From Candidatus Nitrosopumilus sp. (GTDB taxonomy: Archaea > Thermoproteota > Nitrososphaeria > Nitrososphaerales > Nitrosopumilaceae), in the NCBI GenBank assembly GCA_013215285.1, contig JABSRD010000008.1, positions 33,406 through 97,405 on the forward strand: a stretch of DNA of 64,000 nucleotides, read 5' to 3'. The notes under the pieces are model-generated. The model was not told the origin of the DNA and did no database searches. It was given only the letters and a program-made list of their open reading frames with translations. The position numbers and the translations under genes were made by a program. Position 1 is the stretch's first letter; the number at the start of each line of letters is the position of its first letter. Of this stretch, positions 20,026-29,382 are shown piece after piece.

Positions 20026-22584
20026 ATGCAAGTAAGAGTAGCAGAGACAGATAAAATTGAATCAATGCCACCAGCAATGCTGGTATCAGCTACATATGAT
20101 ATTCTTTCAAAATCAGCTGTTTTAAAATTTTATGAACCTAAATCACAAAAATTAATCTTATGGAAAGATGAAATTGGACACAAACCATACTGTTACTCCA
20201 GATTAACACCTGATGAATTAGATTTTCTTCAAGAAAGAGATGATGTTTTAGAAATTAAAACTGTTCAAAGGTATGATCTAATTAAAGATAAAGAAATTGA
20301 CATGTCAAAAATTACTGTTGCAGATCCGTTAGCAATTGGCGGAACAACAGGGGATAAAAGTATTAGAAATGTAATTGAGACTTGGGAATCAGATATCAAA
20401 TATTATGAAAGTTATCTGTATGATAGAAGTTTAATCGTTGGAAAATATTATGAAATAGTTAATGGAAAAATAAAACCACACGATTTAGAAATTTCAGATG
20501 AAGTAAAAATTGCACTGAAAAGTTTGCTGTGGGATAAAGTAGATAGTGACAGTGTGGTTGATGCAAACGAATTCAAAGAATTAATTTCAGAATGGGCAGA
20601 TTTACTAAACCAACCAATTCCAAAAATAAAAAGACTGAGTTTAGATATTGAAGTAGAGGCAGAAATTGGTAGAATTCCCGACCCCAAAGTTGCAGAAAAA
20701 AAAGTTACAGCAATAGGAATGAAAGGAACAGATGGTTTTGATCATGTTTTTGTGCTCAGAACTGAAGGTACAGAACAAGGAATAAATGAATTATCTCCAA
20801 ACATCAAGGTGACATTTTATGATTTAAACAAAGAAAAAGAAATGATAGAAGATTCTTTTAAAATTATCAAAGAATTTCCATTTGTTCTAACATACAATGG
20901 AGATGAATTTGATTTACCATATCTCTACAACAGAGCTGAAAGACTGGGAATTAAAAATTCAGAGAATCCATTTTACATGATGCGAGATTCTGCAACTCTA
21001 AAGCACGGGGTTCATATTGATTTGTATAAAACATTATCAAATAGATCATTTCAAATCTATGCGTTTAGTCAAAAGTATACTAGTTTTTCACTAAACACTG
21101 TATCAAAAGCATTACTAGGTAAAGAGAAAATAGATTACGGATTAGAGTTTGATGAATTAACACTATACCAAACTGCAAATTATTGTTTCAATGATGCCAT
21201 ACTTACTTACGAGCTTACTAGTTTTGACAGCGAAGTATTGATGAATTTGCTTGTAATTATTGCAAGAATTGCTAGAATGCCAATTGATGATATTGCAAGA
21301 ATGGGTGTATCACAATGGATTAGAAGTTTGTTATATTATGAACACAGAAAAAGGAATTATTTAATTCCAAAAAGAGCAGAACTAGAAGAAAAATCAGAAG
21401 GAGTAATGTCTAATGCTGTAATTAAAGACAAAAAATACAGAGGAGGTTTAGTTATAGAACCAAAAGCAGGAATTCATTTTGATGTGGTGGTAATGGATTT
21501 TGCAAGTCTGTATCCAAGTATCATAAAGGTTAGAAATTTGTCATATGAGACAGTTAGATGTCCACATGAAGAATGTAAAAAAAATACAATTCCCGGAACA
21601 AACCATTGGGCATGTTTGAAAAAGAATGGATTAACATCAATGATTATCGGTTCACTACGAGATTTGAGGGTAAATTACTACAAGAATCTATCAAAAAAAG
21701 AGACATTAACTGAGGAACAAAGACGGCAATACACAGTAGTCAGCCAAGCCCTCAAAGTAATTCTTAATGCTAGTTATGGGGTAATGGGTGCTGAAATATT
21801 TCCACTATATTTTCTACCAGTTGCAGAAGCCACAACTGCAATTGGAAGACATACAATTTTAGAGACAATTAAAAAATGTGAGTCAATAGGAATTGAAGTT
21901 TTGTATGGAGATACAGATTCACTATTTCTTAAAAAACCAACAACAGAACAAATTCAAAAAGTGATAGAACAGGCAAAAATAGATCACGGCGTAGACTTGG
22001 AAGTTGACAAAACATACAGATATTGTGTGCTAAGTAATAGAAAGAAAAATTATCTTGGAGTGACAATGGATGGAAAAGTAGATGTTAAAGGATTAACAGG
22101 TAAAAAATCACATACACCTGGGTTTATCAAAAAATTATTTTTTGAATTAGTTGAAGTGTTATCAAAAGTTCAAACAATGGATGATTTCGTATTTGCAAAA
22201 AAAGAAATTTCAGAAAAAATTGCAAAATGTGGTAAAAAAGTAGAGGCAAAAGAAATTCCATTAGAAGATTTAGCATTTAATGTAATGTTAAGTAAAGCCC
22301 CATCAGAATATGTAAAAACTATTCCACAACACATTAGAGCTGCAAAACAATTAGAGTCAATAAGAGAAATAAAACGAGGAGATAGAATAGCATACATCAA
22401 AACTCTAAACAAGCCAGGTGTAAAACCAGTAGAGTTGGCAAAAAAAGAGGAGATGGATTCTAAAAAATACATGGAGTTTATGGAATCAACATTAGAGCAA
22501 ATCACATCATCAATGGATTTAGATTTTGATACAATTCTAGGAAAGCCAAAACAAACAGGATTAGATGAATTTTTTTGGAGTTAG
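20026..22584 (+). CDS. polB: family B DNA polymerase
   Basis: DFASLYPSII, KVILNASYGVMG, YGDTDSLF polymerase motifs; exonuclease LDIEVEAE; C-terminal QTGLDEFF PIP box. Confidence 0.96.
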   Translation: MQVRVAETDKIESMPPAMLVSATYDILSKSAVLKFYEPKSQKLILWKDEIGHKPYCYSRLTPDELDFLQERDDVLEIKTVQRYDLIKDKEIDMSKITVADPLAIGGTTGDKSIRNVIETWESDIKYYESYLYDRSLIVGKYYEIVNGKIKPHDLEISDEVKIALKSLLWDKVDSDSVVDANEFKELISEWADLLNQPIPKIKRLSLDIEVEAEIGRIPDPKVAEKKVTAIGMKGTDGFDHVFVLRTEGTEQGINELSPNIKVTFYDLNKEKEMIEDSFKIIKEFPFVLTYNGDEFDLPYLYNRAERLGIKNSENPFYMMRDSATLKHGVHIDLYKTLSNRSFQIYAFSQKYTSFSLNTVSKALLGKEKIDYGLEFDELTLYQTANYCFNDAILTYELTSFDSEVLMNLLVIIARIARMPIDDIARMGVSQWIRSLLYYEHRKRNYLIPKRAELEEKSEGVMSNAVIKDKKYRGGLVIEPKAGIHFDVVVMDFASLYPSIIKVRNLSYETVRCPHEECKKNTIPGTNHWACLKKNGLTSMIIGSLRDLRVNYYKNLSKKETLTEEQRRQYTVVSQALKVILNASYGVMGAEIFPLYFLPVAEATTAIGRHTILETIKKCESIGIEVLYGDTDSLFLKKPTTEQIQKVIEQAKIDHGVDLEVDKTYRYCVLSNRKKNYLGVTMDGKVDVKGLTGKKSHTPGFIKKLFFELVEVLSKVQTMDDFVFAKKEISEKIAKCGKKVEAKEIPLEDLAFNVMLSKAPSEYVKTIPQHIRAAKQLESIREIKRGDRIAYIKTLNKPGVKPVELAKKEEMDSKKYMEFMESTLEQITSSMDLDFDTILGKPKQTGLDEFFWS

Positions 22585-22587
22585 TAA

Positions 22588-22875
22588 ATGGAAGTTGATG
22601 GAACACTACTAACTATTCTAGGAGTGTCAGCAGGGGTTTTGATTCTAACTGGATGGGTAGAGCAAATTTACAAAGGATACAAGACCAAGAGCCTAAAAGA
22701 TGTATCAAAATTTCTCATGATATTCATTGCCGCTGGGTCAATTTTATGGTTAATTTATGGAATTATAGTATCTGATGTGTTCATTATAGGAACAAATGTT
22801 GCAGGATTAATGTTAATGATAATAGTTTCAATTATGAAAAAAAGATACGACAAACTGACAAAAACTCAAATCTAA
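22588..22875 (+). CDS. SemiSWEET/PQ-loop small membrane transporter
   Basis: 95 aa, three TMs, WVEQIYKGYKTKSLKDVSKFLMIFIAAGSILWLIYG. Confidence 0.75.
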   Translation: MEVDGTLLTILGVSAGVLILTGWVEQIYKGYKTKSLKDVSKFLMIFIAAGSILWLIYGIIVSDVFIIGTNVAGLMLMIIVSIMKKRYDKLTKTQI

Positions 22876-22913
22876 TCAAACATTAAATATAATGCAAAAA
22901 AGTTCAAAGAAAG

Positions 22914-23570
22914 ATGTTTGTAATTAATTGCAAAAATTATGAAGAAATTGCAGGAAATGAAATTATTAAATTTGTTAAAATTGCAGAAAAAATTTCTAAA
23001 AAATTTAAAGTAAAAATTGCAATTGCCCCACCACAACATCTTATTGGATTAGTGTCTAACAGCTCAATTACAATACTTGCTCAACACATTGATGATTCAA
23101 AAATTGGTAGTACTACAGGGTTTATGATTCCCGAATTATTAAAAAAATCTAAAGTAAATGGATCACTAATCAATCACAGTGAACATAGAATATCAAGTAG
23201 TGAAATTAAAAAATTGGTTTTAAAATTAAAAGAATTAAAAATGATTTCAATTTTATGTGTAAAAGATGTTGCAGAAGCTAAAAAATATGCAAAGTTAGAA
23301 CCAGATTATATTGCAATAGAACCTCCAGAATTAATTGGTTCAGGAAGATCAGTATCAACAGAAAAACCAGAATTGATTACAAAAGCAGCTGTTGCAGTAA
23401 AAATTGCTAAAAATAAAACAAAACTACTTTGTGGTGCAGGTATTGTTTCAGGAAAAGATGTTTCAAAAGCCATAGAATTAGGATCGAAGGGAATTCTTGT
23501 TGCAAGTGGAATTGTCAAATCAAAAGACTGGAATAAAGTAATTTCCGAATTTGCTAAGGCATTAGTTTAA
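22914..23570 (+). CDS. tpiA: triosephosphate isomerase
   Basis: FVINCKNY..., LINHSEHR, YIAIEPPELIGSG, LLCGAGIVSGKDVSKAIELGSKGILVASGIV. Confidence 0.93.
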   Translation: MFVINCKNYEEIAGNEIIKFVKIAEKISKKFKVKIAIAPPQHLIGLVSNSSITILAQHIDDSKIGSTTGFMIPELLKKSKVNGSLINHSEHRISSSEIKKLVLKLKELKMISILCVKDVAEAKKYAKLEPDYIAIEPPELIGSGRSVSTEKPELITKAAVAVKIAKNKTKLLCGAGIVSGKDVSKAIELGSKGILVASGIVKSKDWNKVISEFAKALV

Positions 23571-23597
23571 AAAGCCAAAAAATTTACAAAATTTTGC

Positions 23598-26276
23598 ATG
23601 GTGAAAACAAAATCAGTTTACGCATTTGAAGAAGCAGATAGTAAAAAAAGAATGCTTCTAGGTGGGAAAGGTGCAGGTCTAAGTGAGATGACTAGACTAA
23701 AACTTCCAGTACCGCCAGGATTTACCATAACAACTGAGGTTTGTAACAAGTATTATGATAACAACAAAAAACTCCCAAAAGATGTGATGCCTGCAGTAAT
23801 GAAAAATATCACAATAATGGAAAAAAAGACAGGTAAAAAGTGGAATTCAACAAAGAATCCACTACTAGTTTCAGTAAGATCAGGTGCAGCAGTTTCTATG
23901 CCCGGTATGATGGATACAATTTTGAATTTAGGATTAAATGAAAAAACAGTTGAAGGATTTGCAGAACAAACAAAAAATCCAAGATTTTCATGGGATTCGT
24001 ATAGGCGATTTATTCAATTATTTGGCAAAGTTGTTTTTGGAGTACATGATGAAAAATTTGATCATGTGTTGGATTCTGCAAAAACTAAACAAGGCGTAAC
24101 AGATGACAGTAAACTAAGCGTTGAATCATTAAGAACAATTGTTTCAGAATACAAAAAAATCTGTGAGACACATACAAAAAGAAAATTCCCAGATTCACCA
24201 ATCGAACAATTAGAATTATCAATTGAAGCTGTTTTCAAAAGTTGGATGGGTGAAAGAGCAATCGTTTATCGTGAAAAAAATGGCATTACAAAAGATATTG
24301 CAAATGGAACTGCAGTTAATGTCGTAACAATGGTGTTTGGAAATATGGGTGATGATTGTGCAACAGGAGTTGTTTTTACAAGAAACGGTCATAACGGTAA
24401 AAAAGAAATTGAAGGTGAGTATCTAATTAATGCTCAAGGTGAAGATGTTGTTGCAGGAGTTAGAACTGGAAAAAATATTGAATTATTAAAAAAAGACATG
24501 CCAAAATCATATAAAGAATTAATTGATGCATGTACAAAATTAGAGAAACATTTCAGAGAACCACAAGATATTGAATTTACTATTGAACAAGGTAAATTCT
24601 ACTTGTTACAAACAAGAACTGCAAAGATGAGTGCAGGTGCACTAGTAAAAACATCAGTAGATATGGTTAAAGAAAAATTGATTGACAAAAATAAAGCACT
24701 TACAAGAATTCCTGCACAACAATTGGAAGCATTACTACATAGAACAATGGATGAATCAAAAATTAAAGATTTTAAACAATTTGCAAAAGGAATTGCAGCA
24801 TCTCCAGGAGCTGCTAGCGGAATCATAGTGTTTGATGTAAAAAAGACAATTGAATTAGGTGATGCAGGCAAAAAAATCATACTAGTAAGAAAAGAAACAA
24901 AACCAGAAGACGTACCGGCATTCTTTTCAGCAGAAGGGATTTTGACTAGTTTGGGAGGAAAATCATCCCACGCAGCAATTGTCTCAAGAGGAATGGGAAA
25001 GCCATGCATAGTTGGATGTTCAGAATTAAAGATTGATTATGAAAACAATACGTGTACTGCAAATGGAATTACTGTAAAAGAAGGTGATACAGTCACCATT
25101 GACGGTAGTGAAGGAACAGTATTCATCGGTGAGATTCCAACAGTTGAGCCTAAAGTGACAAAAGACTTTGAGCAAATTTTAGAGTGGGCACAAAAAGCAA
25201 AAACATTGGGAATTAGAGCAAATGCAGATACCCCAGAAGGAGCAAAACTTGCAAGGAAGTTTGGAGGTAAAGGAATTGGATTATGTAGAACAGAGAGAAT
25301 GTTCAATGGTAGTGATAGAATTAATTTATTTGTAGAAATGATTATGGCTGAAAATATAGAAGGGCGAAATAAAATATTGAAAAAATTAGGGGAATTACAA
25401 AAAAGTGACTTTATTGAAATTCTAAAAGCAATGGAAGGATATGAAGTTACAATCAGACTATTAGATCCGCCATTACATGAATTCTTGCCCAATCCAGAAG
25501 AACTAGTTGAAAAAATTCAAAAATTAAAATTAAAAGGTGAAACAAATGAAATTGAAAAAGCAAAGATTGTTCTAAAAAGAGCAAGAGAGTTAGCTGAAAT
25601 AAATCCTATGATGGGACATAGAGGGGTAAGAGTTGGAATCACATATCCCGAAATTTATGAAATGCAAATTCGTGCAGTCTTTGAAGCATTAGTTGTATTA
25701 ACAAAGAAAAAAGTAAAAGCACATCCACAAATTATGGTTCCACAAATTAGTAGTATTGAGGAATTAAACCACATAAAGAAAATTTATGATTCTATTAAAA
25801 AAGAAATGGAGACAAAACATAAAATGAAATTAAAAATTAACTTTGGAACTATGATCGAGGTGGTTAGAGCAGCACTAACTGCAAATGAACTTGCAACTAC
25901 TGCAGAATTCTTTAGTTTTGGTACAAATGACTTGACACAAGGAACATTTAGCTTTAGTAGAGAAGATGTGGAAGGAAAATTCCTTCCAGAATACATGGAA
26001 AAAGAATTACTTGAAAAAAATCCATTCCAGTCAATTGATGAAAATGGTGTGGGTAGTTTGATAAAGATGGGAGTTGCCAGCGGACGTAAAGTTAGGAAAA
26101 ATATGGAAATTGGGATTTGTGGAGAACATGGAGGAGACCCAAGTTCTATCAAATTCTGTCACGCTGAAGGTCTTAGTTATGTTAGTGCTTCACCACATAG
26201 AATCCCAATTGCAGTGGTCGCAGCAGCACAAGCAGCAATTGAACAACCAAAAAAAGGCAAATCAAAGAGAAAATAA
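23598..26276 (+). CDS. ppdK: pyruvate phosphate dikinase
   Basis: LLGGKGAGLSEM, GGKSSHAAIVSRGMGKPCIVG, FSFGTNDLTQGTFSFSREDVEG, GICGEHGGDP. Confidence 0.97.
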   Translation: MVKTKSVYAFEEADSKKRMLLGGKGAGLSEMTRLKLPVPPGFTITTEVCNKYYDNNKKLPKDVMPAVMKNITIMEKKTGKKWNSTKNPLLVSVRSGAAVSMPGMMDTILNLGLNEKTVEGFAEQTKNPRFSWDSYRRFIQLFGKVVFGVHDEKFDHVLDSAKTKQGVTDDSKLSVESLRTIVSEYKKICETHTKRKFPDSPIEQLELSIEAVFKSWMGERAIVYREKNGITKDIANGTAVNVVTMVFGNMGDDCATGVVFTRNGHNGKKEIEGEYLINAQGEDVVAGVRTGKNIELLKKDMPKSYKELIDACTKLEKHFREPQDIEFTIEQGKFYLLQTRTAKMSAGALVKTSVDMVKEKLIDKNKALTRIPAQQLEALLHRTMDESKIKDFKQFAKGIAASPGAASGIIVFDVKKTIELGDAGKKIILVRKETKPEDVPAFFSAEGILTSLGGKSSHAAIVSRGMGKPCIVGCSELKIDYENNTCTANGITVKEGDTVTIDGSEGTVFIGEIPTVEPKVTKDFEQILEWAQKAKTLGIRANADTPEGAKLARKFGGKGIGLCRTERMFNGSDRINLFVEMIMAENIEGRNKILKKLGELQKSDFIEILKAMEGYEVTIRLLDPPLHEFLPNPEELVEKIQKLKLKGETNEIEKAKIVLKRARELAEINPMMGHRGVRVGITYPEIYEMQIRAVFEALVVLTKKKVKAHPQIMVPQISSIEELNHIKKIYDSIKKEMETKHKMKLKINFGTMIEVVRAALTANELATTAEFFSFGTNDLTQGTFSFSREDVEGKFLPEYMEKELLEKNPFQSIDENGVGSLIKMGVASGRKVRKNMEIGICGEHGGDPSSIKFCHAEGLSYVSASPHRIPIAVVAAAQAAIEQPKKGKSKRK

Positions 26277-26313
26277 TACATTTTAAAACCAATTATACAT
26301 AATTCTAAACGAA

Positions 26314-26871
26314 TTGCTACCTAGAATTGACTCAATTAAGCAAATAAGACAAAAAATTGGTATTACTCAAAAAAAACTTGCCACCATGGCTGGAGTTAGT
26401 ACATCTATGATTAATCAAATTGAATCAGGAAGGAGTCAACCAAGTTATGAGACTGCAAAGAGAATCTTTGAGAGTCTTGCAAAATTAGAAGGTGAATCAT
26501 CATCACATACTGTAGGAAGTTTTTGCAGTAAAGATATCGTTAAACTAAAACCAACAAACACACTTCATGATGCAATCAAAAAGATGCATCAAACATCAAT
26601 CAGCCAGATTCCTATTTTTGAAAATTCAGAAGTTGTAGGAGTAATATCAGAAGATGGAATTATAAAACATTTGGCAGACCTTGGAGAATCAGAATTAAAA
26701 AATGCTAAACTATCAGACACCATGGACCCAGTTCCACCAATAGTTGATTTTGAGACTCCAGCGAATGTTCTTGTGCCATTAATTAGATATTCAAAATGTA
26801 TTCTAGTTTCCAAAAAATCAAAGATCATAGGAATAATTACAGCATCAGATACTCTAAAAATGATGGAATGA
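26314..26871 (+). CDS. XRE-type HTH plus CBS-domain regulator
   Basis: IRQKIGITQKKLATMAGVSTSMINQIESGRSQPSYETAKRIFE; two CBS-like segments; TTG start. Confidence 0.88.
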   Translation: MLPRIDSIKQIRQKIGITQKKLATMAGVSTSMINQIESGRSQPSYETAKRIFESLAKLEGESSSHTVGSFCSKDIVKLKPTNTLHDAIKKMHQTSISQIPIFENSEVVGVISEDGIIKHLADLGESELKNAKLSDTMDPVPPIVDFETPANVLVPLIRYSKCILVSKKSKIIGIITASDTLKMME

Positions 26872-27016
26872 TTATTTTTTCAAGATTAATAAAAAAATAA
26901 AAGTTAAGTGAGGTGGTAATCGTAATCAAAAATATATTTTTGTTAGTTTGTTACTCATACAATAAAATATTACAAAATAACCATCGGCTGAAATACTAAA
27001 AACTATAAATTTTTGG

Positions 27017-27484
27017 ATGGGAGTTCAAGATCTGGAAAAATTATTTAGTATCAATCAACAAATAAAAAAAATAGACACAGTAAATTACTATAATTTTGTA
27101 ATTGACACAGATACAAAAGAAGGTAAAACTAGAATCTTCATAAATGAATTTGGAGCATGGAAAAAAATGCCAATATTAACAGAAATTCAAGCCAAAGATT
27201 TTAGAAAAAAAGGTTTCAGACAATTCGTACCAGATTTAATAGATTTTAAAAATAAAATAATCATAGAATATCAAGAAGAATCAGAAGGAAGACATGGTGT
27301 TTTAAGAAGACGTGGGAAAATAAACAAAAAAGGACATGATGAATTTAGCGATGAGGATAAGGATATTTTTTATGGCTTGGCAAAATTTAACCAATTAAAA
27401 ATATGGGAAAATACACCACTTGAAAAACAAAAGGAAGAGTTAGAAACATTCCTAGCATTATTTTCTAAAAATATTCAGCCGTAA
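27017..27484 (+). CDS. hypothetical protein (possible nuclease-like fold)
   Basis: 155 aa intact ORF; VPDLIDFKNKIIIEYQEESEG reminiscent of PD-ExK spacing. Confidence 0.5.
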   Translation: MGVQDLEKLFSINQQIKKIDTVNYYNFVIDTDTKEGKTRIFINEFGAWKKMPILTEIQAKDFRKKGFRQFVPDLIDFKNKIIIEYQEESEGRHGVLRRRGKINKKGHDEFSDEDKDIFYGLAKFNQLKIWENTPLEKQKEELETFLALFSKNIQP

Positions 27485-27499
27485 TTCATTTTATGATAA

Positions 27500-27595
27500 A
27501 TTATGGTAGAGCTTCATGACCGCGTTTATGCCCACTCCATTTTCTGTATTCATAATCAGTCAAAGGAGATTCACATCCACATTTACACATTGTCT
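27500..27595 (-). CDS. tiny Cys/His-rich protein (putative; approximate coordinates)
   Basis: Minus-strand MKTMCKCGCESPLTDYEYRKWSGHKRGHEALP; below the ORF-track cutoff. Confidence 0.35.
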
Positions 27596-27735
27596 TCATG
27601 TATTTTCCAACTAGTACAATGTATTTTTACATTAGGTTTGATGAGTGTTAGCTATTCATCAGTATTTTTTCCAAAGTTAAATAAAATAATAAATTCAAAA
27701 ATAGCGATCAGTATAGCTGATCACGTGGATTATTC

Positions 27736-27765
27736 TTTAGGAATAGTAAAGTAAAACGAGCTTAT
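27736..27765. repeat. direct repeat copy 1 (tttaggaatagtaaagtaaaacgagcttat)
   Basis: 30 bp identical to 28174..28203. Confidence 0.9.
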
Positions 27766-27854
27766 CCTAATCTAAGTAAATTTGGATTTGTCCCATTTGA
27801 CGTCAAGTGTAAACGAGTAATTGAATTAAATTCTAGTTTAGATGTTTTCAACAC

Positions 27855-28178
27855 ATGGTAAATCCAATCTATAGTGACAAACATATTCAAATTTTTAATG
27901 ATAAGATCAGATTCAAGTCTTGGGTTTTACCATGGGGCAAAAAAGACGTAAAATTTTCTCATATTAAAAAAATTTCAGAGAAAAATATGGGCTTATCGGG
28001 TAGATTACGAATTTCAGGGTCAAGTAATTTTAGAGATTGGTTTCATTTTGATGCTACAAGACCTACAAAGAAAAAAGCAATTGTATTGGAAACTGACTTT
28101 ACAATATACAAAAGATTGTGGATCACGCCTGAAAGACATGCAGAAGCATTACGAGTTTTAAGAAAGTTCACGGTTTAG
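27855..28178 (+). CDS. hypothetical PH-like small protein
   Basis: 107 aa ORF; MVNPIYSDKHIQIFNDKIRFKSWVLPWGKKDVKFSHIKKISEK. Confidence 0.55.
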   Translation: MVNPIYSDKHIQIFNDKIRFKSWVLPWGKKDVKFSHIKKISEKNMGLSGRLRISGSSNFRDWFHFDATRPTKKKAIVLETDFTIYKRLWITPERHAEALRVLRKFTV

Positions 28179-28203
28179 GAATAGTAAAGTAAAACGAGCT
28201 TAT
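28174..28203. repeat. direct repeat copy 2
   Basis: 30 bp identical to 27736..27765. Confidence 0.9.
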
Positions 28204-28271
28204 TCTATTCAAAATAAATGCTATTACGATAATTGTTACAGGTTTCATACCATATCACGAAGTTTCTTATC

Positions 28272-28478
28272 TCAACTTTCGATAAGATTATGATGATCAT
28301 CACAATAGATTGCAATGTTCTTGTAACTATTATTTTCAGAATTTCCATCTCTATGATGTAAATTTAATTTTATATCAAGTGCAGTTTTTCCACATTTTTC
28401 ACATCTGACCCTATTAACAGTAAATTGACCAAGATACTTCAAAAGATCAGTTTGGCTGAAATCTTTTCTATCATCCAT
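28272..28478 (-). CDS. small HNH-like zinc protein
   Basis: CEKCGKTALDIKLNLHHRDGNSENNSYKNIAIYCDDHHNLIES. Confidence 0.6.
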   Translation of the reverse strand: MDDRKDFSQTDLLKYLGQFTVNRVRCEKCGKTALDIKLNLHHRDGNSENNSYKNIAIYCDDHHNLIES

Positions 28479-28557
28479 GATTTTTTTATCTTATTCTATT
28501 ATTTTAGAAATTGTTTGACAACATTAGATTATATAGACAGAAAATTGTCGTTTTTTT

Positions 28558-28695
28558 ATGAATTTATTTAGAAAACAACAAACTCAAGAAGTGGGTTTAA
28601 TGTGTAAAATATGTAAAATGGAATTTTCTGACTCTGAAAGAACTATGCGACATATGGTTAAAGCACATTCCAAACCACAAAAAACCAAAAAATAA
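28558..28695 (+). CDS. small C2H2 zinc-finger protein
   Basis: MNLFRKQQTQEVGLMCKICKMEFSDSERTMRHMVKAHSKPQKTKK; CxxC-x12-HxxxxH. Confidence 0.6.
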   Translation: MNLFRKQQTQEVGLMCKICKMEFSDSERTMRHMVKAHSKPQKTKK

Positions 28696-28983
28696 CCCAT
28701 TCATTTTTGAAAGCATGTTATTTTGTAACTGGTTTATCCCATACAACCCTTAAACCAGTACTAATCTCTGTATTGGAAAAGAAACTTAGTTTGAGATAGA
28801 TAGAATCCTTGTCGTTCTCTTATTTTTTTCATACATAATTTTGATTTTTCTTCAGTATGAATCCATTCAGGAATTAGACAACAAATACAAATTTTTGGTT
28901 TCAGTATAGATTTCACTATAATATTTTTTTAATTCTATTATTAGAAAATAGATTAAACAATGCGGTATGCCTTTAAGTTTAAT

Positions 28984-29382
28984 TCATTCTTTAGGATGAG
29001 CACAAAGTTCTGTTAAAACTCCATATAATGACTTTGGATGGATAAAAGTAACTTTAGTTCCAGCAGAGCCAGGTCGAATATTCCCAAGGAATTGAATTCC
29101 ACATCCCTCCATTCTAGTTACCTCACCTTCAATATTTTCAGTTTCCAAAGCCATGTGATGTAGTCCTTGACCTTTTTTATCTAGAAATTTTTTAATTGGA
29201 CTAGTATCATTTGTTGGTTGCATTAATTCAATACGAGCATTTTCTAAATGAATAATTGCAATTTTAACACCTTCAGATTCTACTGTTTCAAATTCTACAT
29301 GATCTACACCTAATGCTTGTTGATATATTTTAGCAGATTCTTCTACATCATTTACTGCAATTGCAATATGATCAATTTTCAT
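28984..29382 (-). CDS. mce: methylmalonyl-CoA epimerase
   Basis: MKIDHIAIAVNDVEESAKIYQQALG...GLHHMALETENI; adjacent to mutase. Confidence 0.92.
   Translation of the reverse strand: MKIDHIAIAVNDVEESAKIYQQALGVDHVEFETVESEGVKIAIIHLENARIELMQPTNDTSPIKKFLDKKGQGLHHMALETENIEGEVTRMEGCGIQFLGNIRPGSAGTKVTFIHPKSLYGVLTELCAHPKE

Noticed and set aside
24599-26152. Minus-strand ORFs inside ppdK
   Set aside because: Antisense to a clearly coding pyruvate phosphate dikinase.
27503-27754. Plus-strand ORF MVELHDRVYAHSIFC...
   Set aside because: No domain, and the minus strand carries a more convincing Cys/His peptide in the same interval.
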